DNA of 64,000 bases, taken from Mesorhizobium sp. M1E.F.Ca.ET.045.02.1.1 (lineage in GTDB: Bacteria > Pseudomonadota > Alphaproteobacteria > Rhizobiales > Rhizobiaceae). Position 1 is the stretch's first letter. The number at the start of each line of letters is the position of its first letter. The stretch lies in assembly GCF_003952485.1 (NCBI RefSeq), contig NZ_CP034447.1, forward strand, positions 496,001-560,000, written 5' to 3'. The notes beneath the pieces were generated by a model. The model made no database searches. It had not been told where the DNA came from and was given only the letters and a program-made list of their open reading frames with translations. The translations under genes and the position numbers were made by a program. Positions 38,599-54,111 of the stretch are shown here, one piece after another.

Positions 38599-39528
38599 TC
38601 AGGCTGCCTTCGCCGCCGGCTTGGCTGCCTTGACACGGGTTATACTGCGGCGACCGTCGACGCCGATCGGAACGTCACCGTCAACCGTAGCGCGACGCAC
38701 AACCCGGTGCTGGTCGCCATAGTCGTTGACCGCATAATGCTGGGTAGCACGGTTGTCCCAGATAGCGACGTCGCTTACTTGCCAGCGCCACCGCACGGTA
38801 TTTTCCGGGGCAGTGACGTAGGACTGGAACACCTCGTAGAGTTTGGCGGAATCGCTCTTGGAAAGGCCGACGAGGCGCTGCACGAAATTGCCGAGCAGCA
38901 GCGACTTCTCCCCGGTTTCGGGATGGACGCGCACGACCGGATGCTCGGTCTCGTAGATCGTCGATGTGAAGACTTCCTCGAAGTGCCTCTTCTCTTCGGC
39001 TGTGGCGCGCGGGCGCACGGCTGCGTAGTCGTAGGCATTGCTATGAATAGCCCACAGATTGTCCGCCAATATTTTGAGCGGCGCCGGCAGATTCTCGTAC
39101 GCGGCGTGCGTGTTGGACCAGATCGTGTCGCCCCCCGCCGCCGGAATGACGACGCCACGTAGGACCGAGAATTTCGGATAGGCATCGACGAAAGTCACAT
39201 CGGTATGCCACTGGTCTGCCCTGCCACCGCCACGGCCGGAATCGAGATTGAGGATTGAGGCCGTGCCGGCTGCCGGCCCCTGCGTGGGATGAGGTACAAG
39301 GTTACCCAGACGCCGCGCGAACAATTCCTGCTCCGCATCGTCGAGGTGCTCCTGGCCGCGGAAGAAGATCACCTTGTGTTTTAGAAGAAGCTGGTTGATG
39401 GCTGCTATCGCTGCGTCCGAAAGGTCTCCGCCAAGGCGAACGCCTCTGATTTCAGCTCCGACACGGCTGGTCAGCGGTACAACGTCGGAGTCAAGAATGG
39501 TCCGGTTGACAAGGACTGGATTGCTCAT
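38599..39528 (-). CDS. TauD/AtsK-like sulfonate or sulfate-ester dioxygenase
   Basis: A 309-residue 2-oxoglutarate- and Fe(II)-dependent oxygenase of the TauD/TfdA family. The iron ligands appear in QWHTDVTF (HxD) and in a distal His in [20 protein letters not shown], where the final Arg residues bind 2-oxoglutarate. Such enzymes release sulfite or sulfate from taurine-like sulfonates or alkyl sulfate esters. The ATG at 39528 has AGGAG at good spacing; the longer frame to 39855 is not used. It may work with the sulfur cluster at 52.7-63.4 kb. The exact substrate is not determinable. Confidence 0.85.
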   Translation of the reverse strand: MSNPVLVNRTILDSDVVPLTSRVGAEIRGVRLGGDLSDAAIAAINQLLLKHKVIFFRGQEHLDDAEQELFARRLGNLVPHPTQGPAAGTASILNLDSGRGGGRADQWHTDVTFVDAYPKFSVLRGVVIPAAGGDTIWSNTHAAYENLPAPLKILADNLWAIHSNAYDYAAVRPRATAEEKRHFEEVFTSTIYETEHPVVRVHPETGEKSLLLGNFVQRLVGLSKSDSAKLYEVFQSYVTAPENTVRWRWQVSDVAIWDNRATQHYAVNDYGDQHRVVRRATVDGDVPIGVDGRRSITRVKAAKPAAKAA

Positions 39529-40393
39529 GGGTTCTCCTGTTTGATCTTGAAAGGGATAGCAAGTCACATCCGGCCAGCGGATGTCCGCGCTGCGTTGAAA
39601 AGTCTCATCGCTAGTCGACAGAGCTATCGAACAGGATAATTGATGTAAACTATAGAAAGAATGTTCTAATTTAAACTGGCTCGACGAAAGAGCAGTCTCC
39701 GTTGCTCCGGTCTCGGTGTTGAGTTCTCTAAGGCTGCGCCACACCTTGGTCCCCACGCCGGCATATGATCTCATTGTGCAGCCCCGTGCTCGCACGCCCC
39801 GTACTGGCGAAACTAATTGCAAGCTGCTGCAACACGCCCCCCTGGCGGCCTGCACCGAAACGACGACAGGGGTGCATCTGATTAGCCGTGAACCCAGGTC
39901 TCAAAAACCATCCGGCGTGACGAGCGGACGCACCGCACGTGTGACACCCGCCTTGTGGGGCAGGGTTGCCTTTCTCAATCCCGGCGTTGGTCGACGTCCC
40001 AATGAGCAGCAAGCTATTATCGGCCGCCGAATCTTAGTGGCTTCGTCGAGAGCCTCAATCAACCAAGCGGCGAAAGCCTCGCTAGAGTCTCGCCCGCCTG
40101 TCGCTATGAAGCAGTTGCAGGCAGCGCTGCTTCAGGCGCATGAACTCGCCCGATGCAATGATTTCCGTTGCCCTGGGTCTTTCGAAGGGCACTGTTTCGA
40201 TTCCCTTCTTCTTCGGCGCGCGGCTTGATGCCGACATACGGTTTCTTGACCTGCCGCCTGAACGGCTGCCGAAGCGGGTGCCCCGCCAGCGACCCCGACA
40301 ATCCACTGTTCCGCAACTGCTGAAGAGCCGACTGCGCTCGCATCCCGATGCTGCGCAACGGCACTATGCCGACATTCTGGAGACCGCAGCCGC
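39529..40393. other. Degraded region before the cysteine synthase fragment
   Basis: It contains the promoter side of the dioxygenase gene and otherwise decayed sequence. A plus-strand frame ends SHPDAAQRHYADILETAAA and overlaps the next ATG as ATGA, which suggests the tail of a gene once coupled to the cysteine synthase. I cannot identify it. Confidence 0.35.
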
Positions 40394-40690
40394 ATGAGCC
40401 TTGAGATGTTCCGCCGACCGTCGACAAAGGCGTCCTCTCGCCTGCGTCCGCCATTTGCGTCAGTGCTCGATCTGATTGGGGAGACGCCGGTCGTCGAACT
40501 GAAGAGCTTCGATACCGGCAGGTGTCGTCTCTTCGTCAAGCTCGAAAGCCAGAATCCCGGCGGATCGATCAAGGATCGCATTGCGTTGTCGATGATCGTT
40601 AATGCCGAACAGCGTGGCCAGCTCGCGCGGGGCGGTACAATCATCGAAGCGACCGCTGGCAACACAGGGCTCGGCCTGACCTTCTGGCGG
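40394..40690 (+). pseudogene. Cysteine synthase (CysK-like), N-terminal fragment
   Basis: The frame reads LDLIGETPVVELKSFDTG, then KLESQNPGGSIKDRIALSMI with the pyridoxal-phosphate Lys in SIKDR, and EATAGNTGLGL. It departs from the family just after this phosphate-binding loop. The remaining two thirds of the protein are absent. Confidence 0.8.
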
Positions 40691-40737
40691 CACGAAGCGC
40701 GTGATCGCGTGTCCAAAAGCTGACAGCGTCAGACAAA

Positions 40738-40833
40738 TGTCAGGTTCATTACAACCAACATCTGGGCACTGTCGAGGTTTTTCGAAGCAATGGGCGCTAA
40801 CTGCGCGCTGAGCGCGTTGGCATGGTTTTTGAG
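40738..40833 (+). promoter_or_regulatory. Probable NifA/sigma-54 promoter of the TlpA-like gene
   Basis: TGTCAGGTTCATTACA at 40738-40753 is a TGT-N10-ACA site. It is followed by TGGCATGGTTTTTGAG at 40818-40833, which has the -24 GG and the TTG of the -12 element but GA in place of GC. The activator site would be at about -99. The spacing is right; the altered -12 base lowers confidence. Confidence 0.6.
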
Positions 40834-40923
40834 ACTGAGTGACTGTGACTGCACTCAATGGGGCAAGACGAGCGATCCGCTCCTCCCTGAACCCGTGTGC
40901 CGTCTCTGAGAGGAAACCAGCTC

Positions 40924-42084
40924 GTGCAGAAACCTTTGGAAATAGCTTTGGACCGCAACGTGGTATTGCAGATGGAGTCCCCGGCTCCTTCGATTAAAGT
41001 CGAGAACTGGCTGCGTGGCGAGCCCCTCACCAGCTTTGAGCCCGGCAAAGTGTGCATAGTCGAATTTTGGGCAACTTGGTGCGGCCCATGTGTGGACGGG
41101 ATGCCCCATCTGATCCAGCTGCAGGAGAAATACAAGGACAACGGCGTTGAGATCGTCGGAGTCGCGGCTTCTGAAGACGCTCCAACGGCCGACGAGGCCC
41201 GAAGCACGTTGGACGCTTGGTTGACCGAAAAATTCCCGAATCTGAACTATCGGATCGCATTCGACTCCACAGGCGAAATGGACAAGCTTTGGATGGAGCC
41301 CAGCTTTTCTTACGGGGTCCCGACCTCGTTCGTGGTCGACCGAGACGGCCACATCGCCTTTATCGGTCATCCGACGCAACTCGATGAGGTTTTGCCGAAG
41401 GTGCTTAACGGCAGCTGGCGCATCAGCGATCAGGCAAAATCCGCCGATACGGAGCGGATTGCGGAAGGCGAAACCATAGCGCGCGAACAAGCGCTGACCA
41501 AGCCCATATACGACAAACTTCGGCCGGCAATGGAGGCCGAGGATTGGAAGACGGCGCTCTCGGCGATTGAAGAAGGCCTCGCATTGATACCGGACAAACT
41601 CAACTTCCGCGTGAGTCATGTCAATCTGTTGCTTCACAGAATGCGCGACATGCAGGCCGGCTTGCCCGTAATGCGCCAATTCGTTCGCGACGCGATCGAC
41701 AGAAAGTCCGAGGGATGGATGTATTGGGCGCTATACCAACTCTTCGCGCCGGGCTTTGATTATTCCGGCTTTCCGTCTGCTGAGCGCTTCGCGATGGGCG
41801 AAGAGCTGTCCAAACACATCGTGGCACTGCCGCAAGGCGGCGGCTCTAAGTTCCTGTCTTATCCGGTGGTCGCTCAGTACTATCATGAGAGCGGCAACAA
41901 AGATCGCGCCATCGAGTTGGTCGAGCAGACACTGAAAGCGCTGGAGGGTCCGGAGCCTATCTCGGACGACCTGAAACAGCACCTTCTACCCGAGTTGCTG
42001 CAGGCTCTGGCCAACTACAAGGGTGAGAAGGTTTGTTACGGCGCTCTCTGTGTGGCTCCGCAAGAGGATTCTCCCAAAAGGTGA
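40924..42084 (+). CDS. TlpA-like thioredoxin-fold protein with helical C-terminal domain
   Basis: A 386-residue protein. Residues 20-165 form a TlpA/ResA-type thioredoxin fold with WCGPC at 52-56 and the cis-Pro region YGVPTSFVVDRDG. Residues 200-380 are helical and TPR-like (MEAEDWKTALSAIEEGLALI; HESGNKDRAIELVEQTLKAL). Unlike typical TlpA it has no N-terminal membrane anchor or signal peptide, so it is probably cytosolic. GTG at 40924 has AGAGGAAA at good spacing and is preferred to GTG at 40897. A NifA-type promoter lies upstream, implying a role under nitrogen-fixing, low-oxygen conditions. Confidence 0.8.
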   Translation: MQKPLEIALDRNVVLQMESPAPSIKVENWLRGEPLTSFEPGKVCIVEFWATWCGPCVDGMPHLIQLQEKYKDNGVEIVGVAASEDAPTADEARSTLDAWLTEKFPNLNYRIAFDSTGEMDKLWMEPSFSYGVPTSFVVDRDGHIAFIGHPTQLDEVLPKVLNGSWRISDQAKSADTERIAEGETIAREQALTKPIYDKLRPAMEAEDWKTALSAIEEGLALIPDKLNFRVSHVNLLLHRMRDMQAGLPVMRQFVRDAIDRKSEGWMYWALYQLFAPGFDYSGFPSAERFAMGEELSKHIVALPQGGGSKFLSYPVVAQYYHESGNKDRAIELVEQTLKALEGPEPISDDLKQHLLPELLQALANYKGEKVCYGALCVAPQEDSPKR

Positions 42085-42440
42085 AAGGGGCGGCCAAGGA
42101 GGAAACCAAAGAGGGGCGAATGGCTTACTGGCCAATTCGTCCATTTCCCTGACGTGGATGTACAAATAGGTCGGCCCAGGCGTCCAGCCCAGCCTCGCCG
42201 TTACCGCAAACACGTGACCGAGCAAGGAGAAGACGTGCCTGATCAACTCACCAAAACATACTGCCGCTAAGGGTCTCCCGGACCCGTCAAAGATGGCACT
42301 GGAGTAAGGCTGGCAACATGAAGAAGGTTACTCAGCCAGCTCGGCGCTGCCCACCGATCCACCTGCGCCCACAGGCGGGGAAGACGGGGGACGCAGCCGA
42401 CCGCCTGTCTCTGCGCCAGGCAAGAACGGAGGACAGGACG
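42085..42440. other. gltB leader region with a partial repeat
   Basis: It contains the 65-base fragment of the NifA-promoter repeat at 42203-42267 and then the immediate gltB leader. No separate gene is recognised. Confidence 0.5.
42203..42267. repeat. NifA-promoter repeat, partial copy B
   Basis: This stretch matches the part of copies A and C just after the sigma-54 promoter (CGCAAACACGTGACCGA..., then CACCAAAACATAC and GCCGC). The promoter itself is not present here. It lies 174 bases before the gltB start. Confidence 0.8.
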
Positions 42441-47189
<4,749 letters not shown>

Positions 47190-47201
47190 GTATTGGGATT
47201 T

Positions 47202-47222
47202 CCGGGAAGCAAAGCTTCCCGG
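47202..47222 (+). terminator. Strong hairpin between gltB and gltD
   Basis: A perfect 9-bp stem (CCGGGAAGC and GCTTCCCGG) with loop AAA lies just after the gltB stop. It has no T tract, so partial termination or mRNA stabilisation within the operon is more likely than full termination. Confidence 0.6.
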
Positions 47223-47332
47223 TCGATGCCTTCATCAACAATCCTGGCCTCGGACTGAAGGTTGCCATGGCTGCCTTATGAGGTTAACGGGTGCGACGTC
47301 GAGCGCGCCATCTGGACAGCAGGGACTGGACT

Positions 47333-48787
47333 ATGGGCAAGGTAACAGGGTTTCTCGAGATCGACCGGCAGGTGCACAAGTACCAGCCGGCTTCCGACCG
47401 CATCCGGCATTTTCGCGAGTTCACGCTGCCGATGTCGGACAAGGAGGTCGAGAAACAGGCCGCGCGCTGCATGGATTGCGGCATTCCATACTGTCACGGG
47501 CCGACCGGCTGCCCGGTCCACAACCAGATCCCGGACTGGAACGACCTCGTCTACAATGGCGACTGGGACAATGCGATCCGCAACCTGCATTCGACCAATA
47601 ATTTCCCGGAATTCACCGGCCGCATCTGTCCGGCGCCTTGCGAGGAAGCCTGCACGCTGAACCTCGAGGACATTCCGGTCGCCATCAAGACGATCGAGCA
47701 AGCAATCGCCGACAAGGCCTATGAAACCGGTCATATCCGGCCCTATCCGCCGGAAAGGAAAACCGGCAGGCGCGTCGCAATCATTGGCTCGGGGCCGGCC
47801 GGCATGGCGGCCGCCCAGCAGCTTGGCCGCGCCGGTCACGACGTTCACGTCTATGAGCGCGAGAGCCGGCCGGGCGGGCTGATGCGCTACGGCATCCCCG
47901 ACTTCAAGATCGAGAAGCACTATATCGACCGGCGCATCGAGCAGATGCAAGGCGAGGGCGTGAGCTTCCATTGCGGGATCAATGTCGGCGTCGACAAGCC
48001 GGTGGCGGAGCTGCTCGCCGAATATGATGCGGTGCTCTATTGCGGCGGTTCGGAAACGCCGCGCCCGGCCAACATTCCCGGCGACGATCTCGATGGCGTG
48101 CATGACGCGATGCCTTACCTGGTGCAGCAGAACAAGCGCATCGGCGGCGAGCCGATCCAGTCGGTGGCGTGGCCGTCGCCGCCGATCGTCGCCGGCGGCC
48201 AGCATGTCGTCGTCGTCGGCGGCGGCGACACCGCGTCCGACTGCGTCGGCACCGCCTTCCGCCAAGGCGCCGTTCGTGTCACCCAGCTCGACATCCGGCC
48301 GCAGCCGCCGGAAAAGGAAGACAAGCTTTCGGTCTGGCCCTACTGGGCGACGAAGATGCGCACCTCGTCCTCGCAGGCGGAAGGCGCCGAACGCGAGTTC
48401 CAGGTGGCGACGCTCGAATTCATCGGCGAGGACGGCGCGCTGACCGGCGTCAAATGCTGCGAGGTCGATGAAAAGCGCAAGCCGATCGCCGGCACGGAAT
48501 TCGTTATCCGCGCGGATCTCGCCTTCATCGCTATCGGCTTTGCTGGGCCGGCCGCGGTCGGGCCAGTGTCGGAACTGGCTGGCCAGATGAAGATCGCCAT
48601 CGACAGCCGCCGCTCGAACAACGTCGAGGCCAATGATCGCGACTACAAGACCAGCGTCGAAAAGCTCTATGCAGCGGGCGATGTGCGCCGCGGTCAATCG
48701 CTGGTCGTCTGGGCGATCCGCGAGGGCCGTCAGGCAGCGCGTTCGATCGACGAGGCGCTGATGGGATCGAGCGTGCTGCCGCGCTGA
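47333..48787 (+). CDS. gltD: Glutamate synthase, small subunit
   Basis: GltD passes electrons from NADPH to GltB. The 484-residue protein has the N-terminal iron-sulfur cysteines (CMDCGIPYC, CPAPCEEAC), an FAD-binding motif GSGPAGMAAAQQLG and an NADPH-binding motif VVGGGDTASDC. The ATG at 47333 opens MGKVTGFLEIDRQ, the usual GltD start. It follows gltB by 143 bases and is probably co-transcribed. Confidence 0.97.
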   Translation: MGKVTGFLEIDRQVHKYQPASDRIRHFREFTLPMSDKEVEKQAARCMDCGIPYCHGPTGCPVHNQIPDWNDLVYNGDWDNAIRNLHSTNNFPEFTGRICPAPCEEACTLNLEDIPVAIKTIEQAIADKAYETGHIRPYPPERKTGRRVAIIGSGPAGMAAAQQLGRAGHDVHVYERESRPGGLMRYGIPDFKIEKHYIDRRIEQMQGEGVSFHCGINVGVDKPVAELLAEYDAVLYCGGSETPRPANIPGDDLDGVHDAMPYLVQQNKRIGGEPIQSVAWPSPPIVAGGQHVVVVGGGDTASDCVGTAFRQGAVRVTQLDIRPQPPEKEDKLSVWPYWATKMRTSSSQAEGAEREFQVATLEFIGEDGALTGVKCCEVDEKRKPIAGTEFVIRADLAFIAIGFAGPAAVGPVSELAGQMKIAIDSRRSNNVEANDRDYKTSVEKLYAAGDVRRGQSLVVWAIREGRQAARSIDEALMGSSVLPR

Positions 48788-48839
48788 GACCGTTTGGAAA
48801 CGCTACTCCCGCGGCCATCTGAGGGCGCTTTGCCCTTCA

Positions 48840-49920
48840 GGTGTCCCGGGGGCAGGTTTACGGACGATCGCCGTGGTCGTTTCGGTTGTGGCCGCGGCCG
48901 CAGGCTGCCGCCTTGGCGGCCAAGAAAAATCGTCGGCGCGGCCGGGCGAAGCAGCGGGCGCCTTGCCCTCGACGACGAATTTTTCACCGGGCCCGGCTTG
49001 GCCGGCGCTGCGGCACCGAGGAGTTCCGAACCGCCGTCGAGTGCCGGTGATTTCGAGTCGGCGTCGGTAGCCGGGGCGGAGGCCTCAGTCTTTTCGTTCG
49101 AGGGTGGACTACGCTACTGGCCCAGTACCGGCAAGCATCGAAGGACCTTTACAATCATAAAGGTACGTCACCGGTCTCGCGGCTCACCTATGACGATCTA
49201 GACGCGCATTCGAGTGAAGTCTTCTTCAACGCGATCCACAATCCGACTGGCATTTTCGTAAAGGCCTCCTCGGTGCCGGCGGCATCAGGGAGGGTTTTCT
49301 CATGACGAGGACTTCTTACGGAAATGGGGGGCTACTCAAACACATTCAGTGATCAGCGCGGGGGCGGCGTCAGCTATTTCACCGCCGATCTTGGATATAA
49401 TTTCTTGAACGCGCCGCGCTACCGCATCGGTGCTTTTGTTGGCAACAATTTCTGGCACGAGAGCTACGACGCTTTCGGTTGCACGCAGCAGGCGACCAAC
49501 TGGAGGACCTGTGTGCCAACCGTCCCGACCTACGTCAACCTCATCAGCCAGGACAACGATTGGCATTCGCTGCGACTCGGCTTGGCCGGGCAGACGCAAC
49601 TCACCGCGCGACTCAGCCTTTCTGGTGACGTGGCGTTCCTCTTCACGCGGCTCGACGGCAAAGATCAGCACCACATGCGCCCCAAGATCAAGCTAATTCC
49701 CGAAGACGGCGATGGGCATGGCGTCCAGCTCGAGGCGGTGTTGAACTACAAGGTCACGGATTTGTTCAACATCGGCGTCGGCGCCCGCTACTGGGCCGTG
49801 GCGAATAACGGCACGGCTCATTTCGAAGAGGCAATGGGCGGTCGTGGTTCCCCGCAGGCCGACGATTGGAAGGCAAAGCGCTACGGCGTGTTCGTGCAGG
49901 CCAGCATCAAGTTCAACTGA
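48840..49920 (+). pseudogene. Outer-membrane beta-barrel protein, frameshifted
   Basis: The body from 49324 reads RGGGVSYFTADLGYNFLNAP, RIGAFVGNNFWHESYDAFGC and ends GVFVQASIKFN with a terminal Phe-Asn, an outer-membrane barrel pattern. Preceding parts (FSFEGGLRYW near 49100; LDAHSSEVFFNAIHNPTGIF near 49200) are in other frames. At least two shifts are needed, one at the run of six G at 49324-49330. The sequence from 48840 to 49080 is GC-rich and uninterpretable. Confidence 0.7.
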
Positions 49921-50249
49921 GAGAGCAAGAACCGGGGAGAGCGGCGATGCCACTCCAGCTCATTACGATCATTGGATCAACAGAAGGAAGTTTTCCGAAG
50001 AGTTCTGCAGGCGTGCGCAAAGTCGCCAGACAAAGTTCTCTGGTCCATAGTGTACGTGCCGTCACGCCCGTTCTCGACATGGTTGAATGATACGTCCCGC
50101 GCGATAGATCAAAGTCGTTCTTCATTGGTTTTCCGGAAATCGCGGGAGCACAGCGTGCAGTGACCCTCGGCTGCTGGTTTTCTGTCAACGCGCAGATGAG
50201 GGAGAATGAGCGTACAGCAAAAATCATCAGTGCTGTCGCTTTCGCCAAA
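49921..50249. other. Region with no recognised gene
   Basis: Nothing recognisable was found in either strand between the barrel pseudogene and the DUF1612 relic. Confidence 0.4.
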
Positions 50250-50600
50250 GCCCGCCGCAGCTAAACGGGGCCCCACGTCCGGTAGCGCCCCTGCCGGTCA
50301 CCTCACGGATGCCGAGTTCGGCACCAGCCCGAGCGCAGCACGCTGGCTAATTTTCAGCTCGGCCGCGACCAGACCTGCCGACACCAGCGGCCGCGCCAGC
50401 ACCAGCTCGATCAGCGCCGGCAGGCTCGAGTTTTTGCGCCGGTTCCTGAGCCGGCGCTCCATCTGGCTTTTGGCCAGCGCCTGGATGATTGCAAGGCTGA
50501 AACAGTCGATGGAACGCCCCTCCAGCGAAGCCGAACCGGACGAGGCGCGCGCGCCAGGTCCTTCGGCTGCCATCGGCACGCTGGGTTTAAGTGCTTGGGG
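50250..50600 (-). pseudogene. DUF1612/helix-turn-helix protein relic
   Basis: The minus strand encodes ALAKSQMERRLRNRRKNSSL, then PALIELVLARPLVSAGLVAA and ELKISQRAAL. This is the C-terminal helix-turn-helix part of the rhizobial DUF1612 family found on symbiotic replicons. The N-terminal part is scrambled. Sequence to 50970 is unassigned. Confidence 0.6.
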
Positions 50601-50970
50601 TGACACGGCGTGATCTCCGCCGTTGGCGGGAACAGGCGGTAGAACAGCTGGATGTTCTCAAATGCATGCGGGATTGCCCAGATCTGGCCGCCCTCCCCCG
50701 TTGCGATCTGACCGGCTTCCATCTTCCAGGTAAGCGCCGCACGCAGGCTCGGGAAGGAGTCGTTGTAGTCGTATCCAGCATCGGGTAAAAACGGGTAACC
50801 GGCACTTAAAGGCGTTGTAGTGTCGCCACCAGAAATACTGCTCCGTGGTGCTGGCCTTTGCGTGGGGGCGCAACACGGCAACTACCCGCTCAAAACGGTT
50901 GGTCCTCTACCTCTTATTCACCGTCGCTTTCCTCGCGGCCTAACCCGGCCGGAATATCCGTTGCCAGAAA

Positions 50971-51410
50971 AAGGCCTCGCGGCCGGTTCGAGGCGCATCC
51001 CTCCTCCGAAGCAGCACGCTCAAGTATCGTCACAAGCCCCGAGCGCTTCGCGTTCGGCGATGTCCAAATTCCGACAATGTCGGATACAGTCAGATCTACT
51101 GGATTGCGTTTGAATGGTTTTCTCATTTGGCACAGTACATGCGGGTCATCCGCAAAACACGTGACCGACCAACAAGAATTCGCATGATCACCTTACCACA
51201 ACATACAGCCGCCTCGGAACAATCACTTGGCCCCTGATCGCCCGCCCCGGCACCACAACCGGAGTCATCGATGTTCTGACGGGCTGCCCTAGGATACCTG
51301 CTGCGACAGGGCTTGCCCTGGTGACGACCACTCCGGCTCCGCCGGTTACCGACGAGGGCAACGTGACGGATTTCCTGCTTTTCAACGGCATGGAGGTGGC
51401 TGTCATTCCC
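50971..51410. repeat. NifA-promoter repeat, copy C
   Basis: About 440 bases matching copy A at 32927-33365. It lies on the far side of gltBD, so gltBD sits between copies B and C. The right end joins a methyltransferase relic at a different point from copy A. Confidence 0.9.
51061..51143 (+). promoter_or_regulatory. NifA/sigma-54 promoter in repeat copy C
   Basis: TGTCCAAATTCCGACA at 51061-51076 is followed by TGGCACAGTACATGCG at 51128-51143. The predicted start is near 51154 and the activator site at about -86. The promoter appears complete but leads only into pseudogenes. Confidence 0.82.
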
Positions 51411-52240
51411 GACCACCGAAGCGAGCGACAAATTCTATCTCAACGCCGAGCAAGAGCTGGTGTTCGCCGATGAAGACAGCCCGGCCTTCATGGCAGGCGC
51501 ATTCGAGTTCCTGTCCGCGCTGTGGCTCGATGAAGAAAAGGTGAGGCAGGCATTCCGTCCGGCAATGGCGTCGGGTGGCACGATCATAGCGCGTGTCTGT
51601 TTCGCGGTACGGAACGGTTCTTCCGTCCAGGCTACAATGCCAATCTGATCGACTCCTGGCTGCCGGCCTTGGAGGGCGTCGTCGAGAAGCTCGAACGCGG
51701 CGTGGACGTCGCGGATGTTGGATGCGGTCATGGTAGCATCGACCGTGCTCATGGCACAGGCCTTCCCCAATTTCGCGCTTCGTCGGCTTCGACTATCATG
51801 CCCCTTCGATTGAGCGCGCCCGCAAGGCGGCCGAGGTAGCCGGCGTCGGCGTCAACACGCGGTTCGACGTCGCCGCCGCCAAGAGCTATCCCGGAACCTA
51901 CGACCTCGTCACATTCTTCGATTGCCTTCACGACATGGGCGACCCGACGGGCGCCGCCACCCATGTCCACGGATCGCTCAAGCCGGATGGCACGTGGATG
52001 ATCGTCGAGCCGTTCGCGCATGATCATCTGGCGGCGAACCTCAATCCCGTCGGACGCGTTTACTATGCCGCTTCCACGTTCGTGTGCACGCCCGCGTCCG
52101 TGTCGCAGGAAGTCGGGCTCGCGCTTGGAGCCCAGGCCGGTGAGGCGAGGCTGCGCAAGGTGGTGACCGGTGGCGGCTTCAAGCGATTGCGTCGCGCCGC
52201 GGAGACACCGTTCAACATGGTGCTGGAGGCCCGCCCTTAG
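51185..52240 (+). pseudogene. M16 head joined to SAM-methyltransferase body
   Basis: From ATG at 51185 the frame begins MITLPQHTAASEQSLGP and, after shifts, reads VTDFLLFNGMEVAVIPDHR, an M16-peptidase-like head. At about 51411 it joins DKFYLNAEQELVFADEDSPA, then FLSALWLDEEKV, VADVGCGHGS and SLKPDGTWMIVEPFAHDHLA, the body of a Rossmann-fold methyltransferase with motif I VGCGHG. Several frameshifts are present. Confidence 0.7.
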
Positions 52241-52680
52241 CGTGGCCGTCGCCAGAAATTGCAGCTCATCGCATTTGATGAAGATCACCGCCAAAATCCG
52301 GACGCATCGGGCTTTTCAAGGCGTCTGGGTTCACGCAGAGGTCGCTGCCGAGCCGCCTTCTCTAAACCACTGAAGTCGATGTCCGGCGGCAGATTCTTTC
52401 CCTCTCTGCGGCCACAAGGCGAGCAGCCTCGCTGTAGGCGTCTTCCCGCCCAGTGCTTTCTCGACCCGCCGCGGTGGGCTGATCGTCTCGGATCGTCATC
52501 AAAGCGGTGGACGCCGGTGCGAAGTCTGGGCATGGAGATCGGCACCTCCGAGGTCGAGCGGATCTGCTAAAAGCGCCAGGAGCGGCACGCGACCAGTGGC
52601 CTATTTACGACACGATGGGCTTCCACCTTCGCAATACGCTCGGTGAGTGTCATCTGGATAGCCTCATCGTGTTTGCAGCT
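52241..52680. other. Region with no recognised gene
   Basis: Between the methyltransferase relic and the sulfur cluster I see no conserved frame. It may mark the junction where the catabolic cluster was inserted. Confidence 0.4.
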
Positions 52681-54111
52681 TCACGACGCCTTACGACGCA
52701 ACGCCGTTTGGTATCCAAGCCATTGGTGGATTTCAGCGGCTATACGCTCGGCATGCGCGGTGACTTCGGGAATTCCCATCAATTCGCCAACGCTGCCGCG
52801 CGCCAGCGGCCCGCTGACGAAAATGCTGTCGGTCGGTCGGCCGGAAGTGCTGACCGCACGGCCTTGGCTGTCGGTCGCCAGGCCAAGGCCAATCGGGTCT
52901 AGCCGGACCAGTCCCATTCGCCCGAGATCGGCAATTGCTGTGTTGGTCCGGAAAATATCGGCATGCGCCGGCCCGGTCGTGACGACCACCCTGTCGAACG
53001 TCTCGGTTGTCTGAGTGGGTTGGCGCCTTGGCCGCAGCGTGACCCGAATGCGCCCGTCGACCTGCTCGGCGCCGACGATCGATGCGGCGCGATAGGCGAG
53101 CATGCCTTCGGCAACGCGGCGATCGAGCACGTCCGCGACCTGTGGCGCGATGCGGAAGCGATGCACATCCCACAGCGTGCGCAAATGGCGCACGAGGCGG
53201 CGTTGCTCGTCGAGCGGCAGGGCCTGCCAGATGATTTGTCCCTGACGTCGGACGGCATCGAGGACCGGGTGCCAGTCTTCGCCCCGACGCTTGGCATCTA
53301 GGATCGTGGCCCGGATGCGTCTGAGCATCACTGTTGCGCTGCGTGAAGGCAGACTGATGAAATCACCAATCGGGTCGCCCGGGAGCACCGCGTGGCTGCG
53401 CGAACGATAACCATGACGTGACAGCGCGTCGATGCGGCTACGATGCCCATTGCGGTCCAGCGTGGCAATGATATCCGCCGACGTCAATCCAGTGCCGACT
53501 ACGAGCACTTGGTCGTCGCGGCCGATCGCTTGCAGCCCTCCGAGATCATAGGGATTGGCCACCAGCCGGGCAGCAGCAGCCACAGACCGCAGGGCCGATG
53601 GCAAGGCCGGTGGCGGATGCGTCGCCGCAATCACTAGGGCGTCGGCTGCGAGCGTCCTTCCATCAGCGAGAATCAGGATGTAGCCCTGGCCACTAAGCTC
53701 GACTGACGCGACGGCGGACCTGACATGACGGATCACTTTGCCGAACAGAAAGGGTTGGAGATAAGATTCCACGTAGCGCCCGAAAACGCGTCGTTGTGGG
53801 TAGAGTGCTCCATTTGCGGCAATAGCCTCGGCATCGTCGAGAATCGCGCCGGTCTGCTCCAGCCAATCGGCAAAGTGGCTGTCCTGGCCGGAGATCAGCG
53901 TCATTCTCGACGCCGGCACATTGATGCGGTGTGAAGGATCGGCCGTCGAGTAGGCCAGACCATAGCCGAGCCCCTCTCTGGGCTCGACGACCACGATATC
54001 GGCAGCACCGGCGGGCAGCAGCCGCGCAAGATGAAACGCGGTCGCCGCACCGGAAAAGCCGCCACCGATGATGGCTACGACCGGTCCCCTGCCCAAGTCT
54101 CTGGCGCTCAA
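52681..54111 (-). CDS. FAD/NAD(P)-binding protein of the sulfur cluster
   Basis: A 476-residue protein with an N-terminal dinucleotide-binding motif [20 protein letters not shown] and the FAD_NAD_binding_9 pattern ([20 protein letters not shown]). A second nucleotide-binding segment, [17 protein letters not shown], lies near residue 205. Proteins of this family often sit in sulfonate and organosulfur loci; the exact redox partner is unknown. Its start overlaps the end of the SsuD-like gene (54108-54111, ATGA), so it is the last gene of the operon. Confidence 0.8.
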   Translation of the reverse strand: MSARDLGRGPVVAIIGGGFSGAATAFHLARLLPAGAADIVVVEPREGLGYGLAYSTADPSHRINVPASRMTLISGQDSHFADWLEQTGAILDDAEAIAANGALYPQRRVFGRYVESYLQPFLFGKVIRHVRSAVASVELSGQGYILILADGRTLAADALVIAATHPPPALPSALRSVAAAARLVANPYDLGGLQAIGRDDQVLVVGTGLTSADIIATLDRNGHRSRIDALSRHGYRSRSHAVLPGDPIGDFISLPSRSATVMLRRIRATILDAKRRGEDWHPVLDAVRRQGQIIWQALPLDEQRRLVRHLRTLWDVHRFRIAPQVADVLDRRVAEGMLAYRAASIVGAEQVDGRIRVTLRPRRQPTQTTETFDRVVVTTGPAHADIFRTNTAIADLGRMGLVRLDPIGLGLATDSQGRAVSTSGRPTDSIFVSGPLARGSVGELMGIPEVTAHAERIAAEIHQWLGYQTALRRKAS

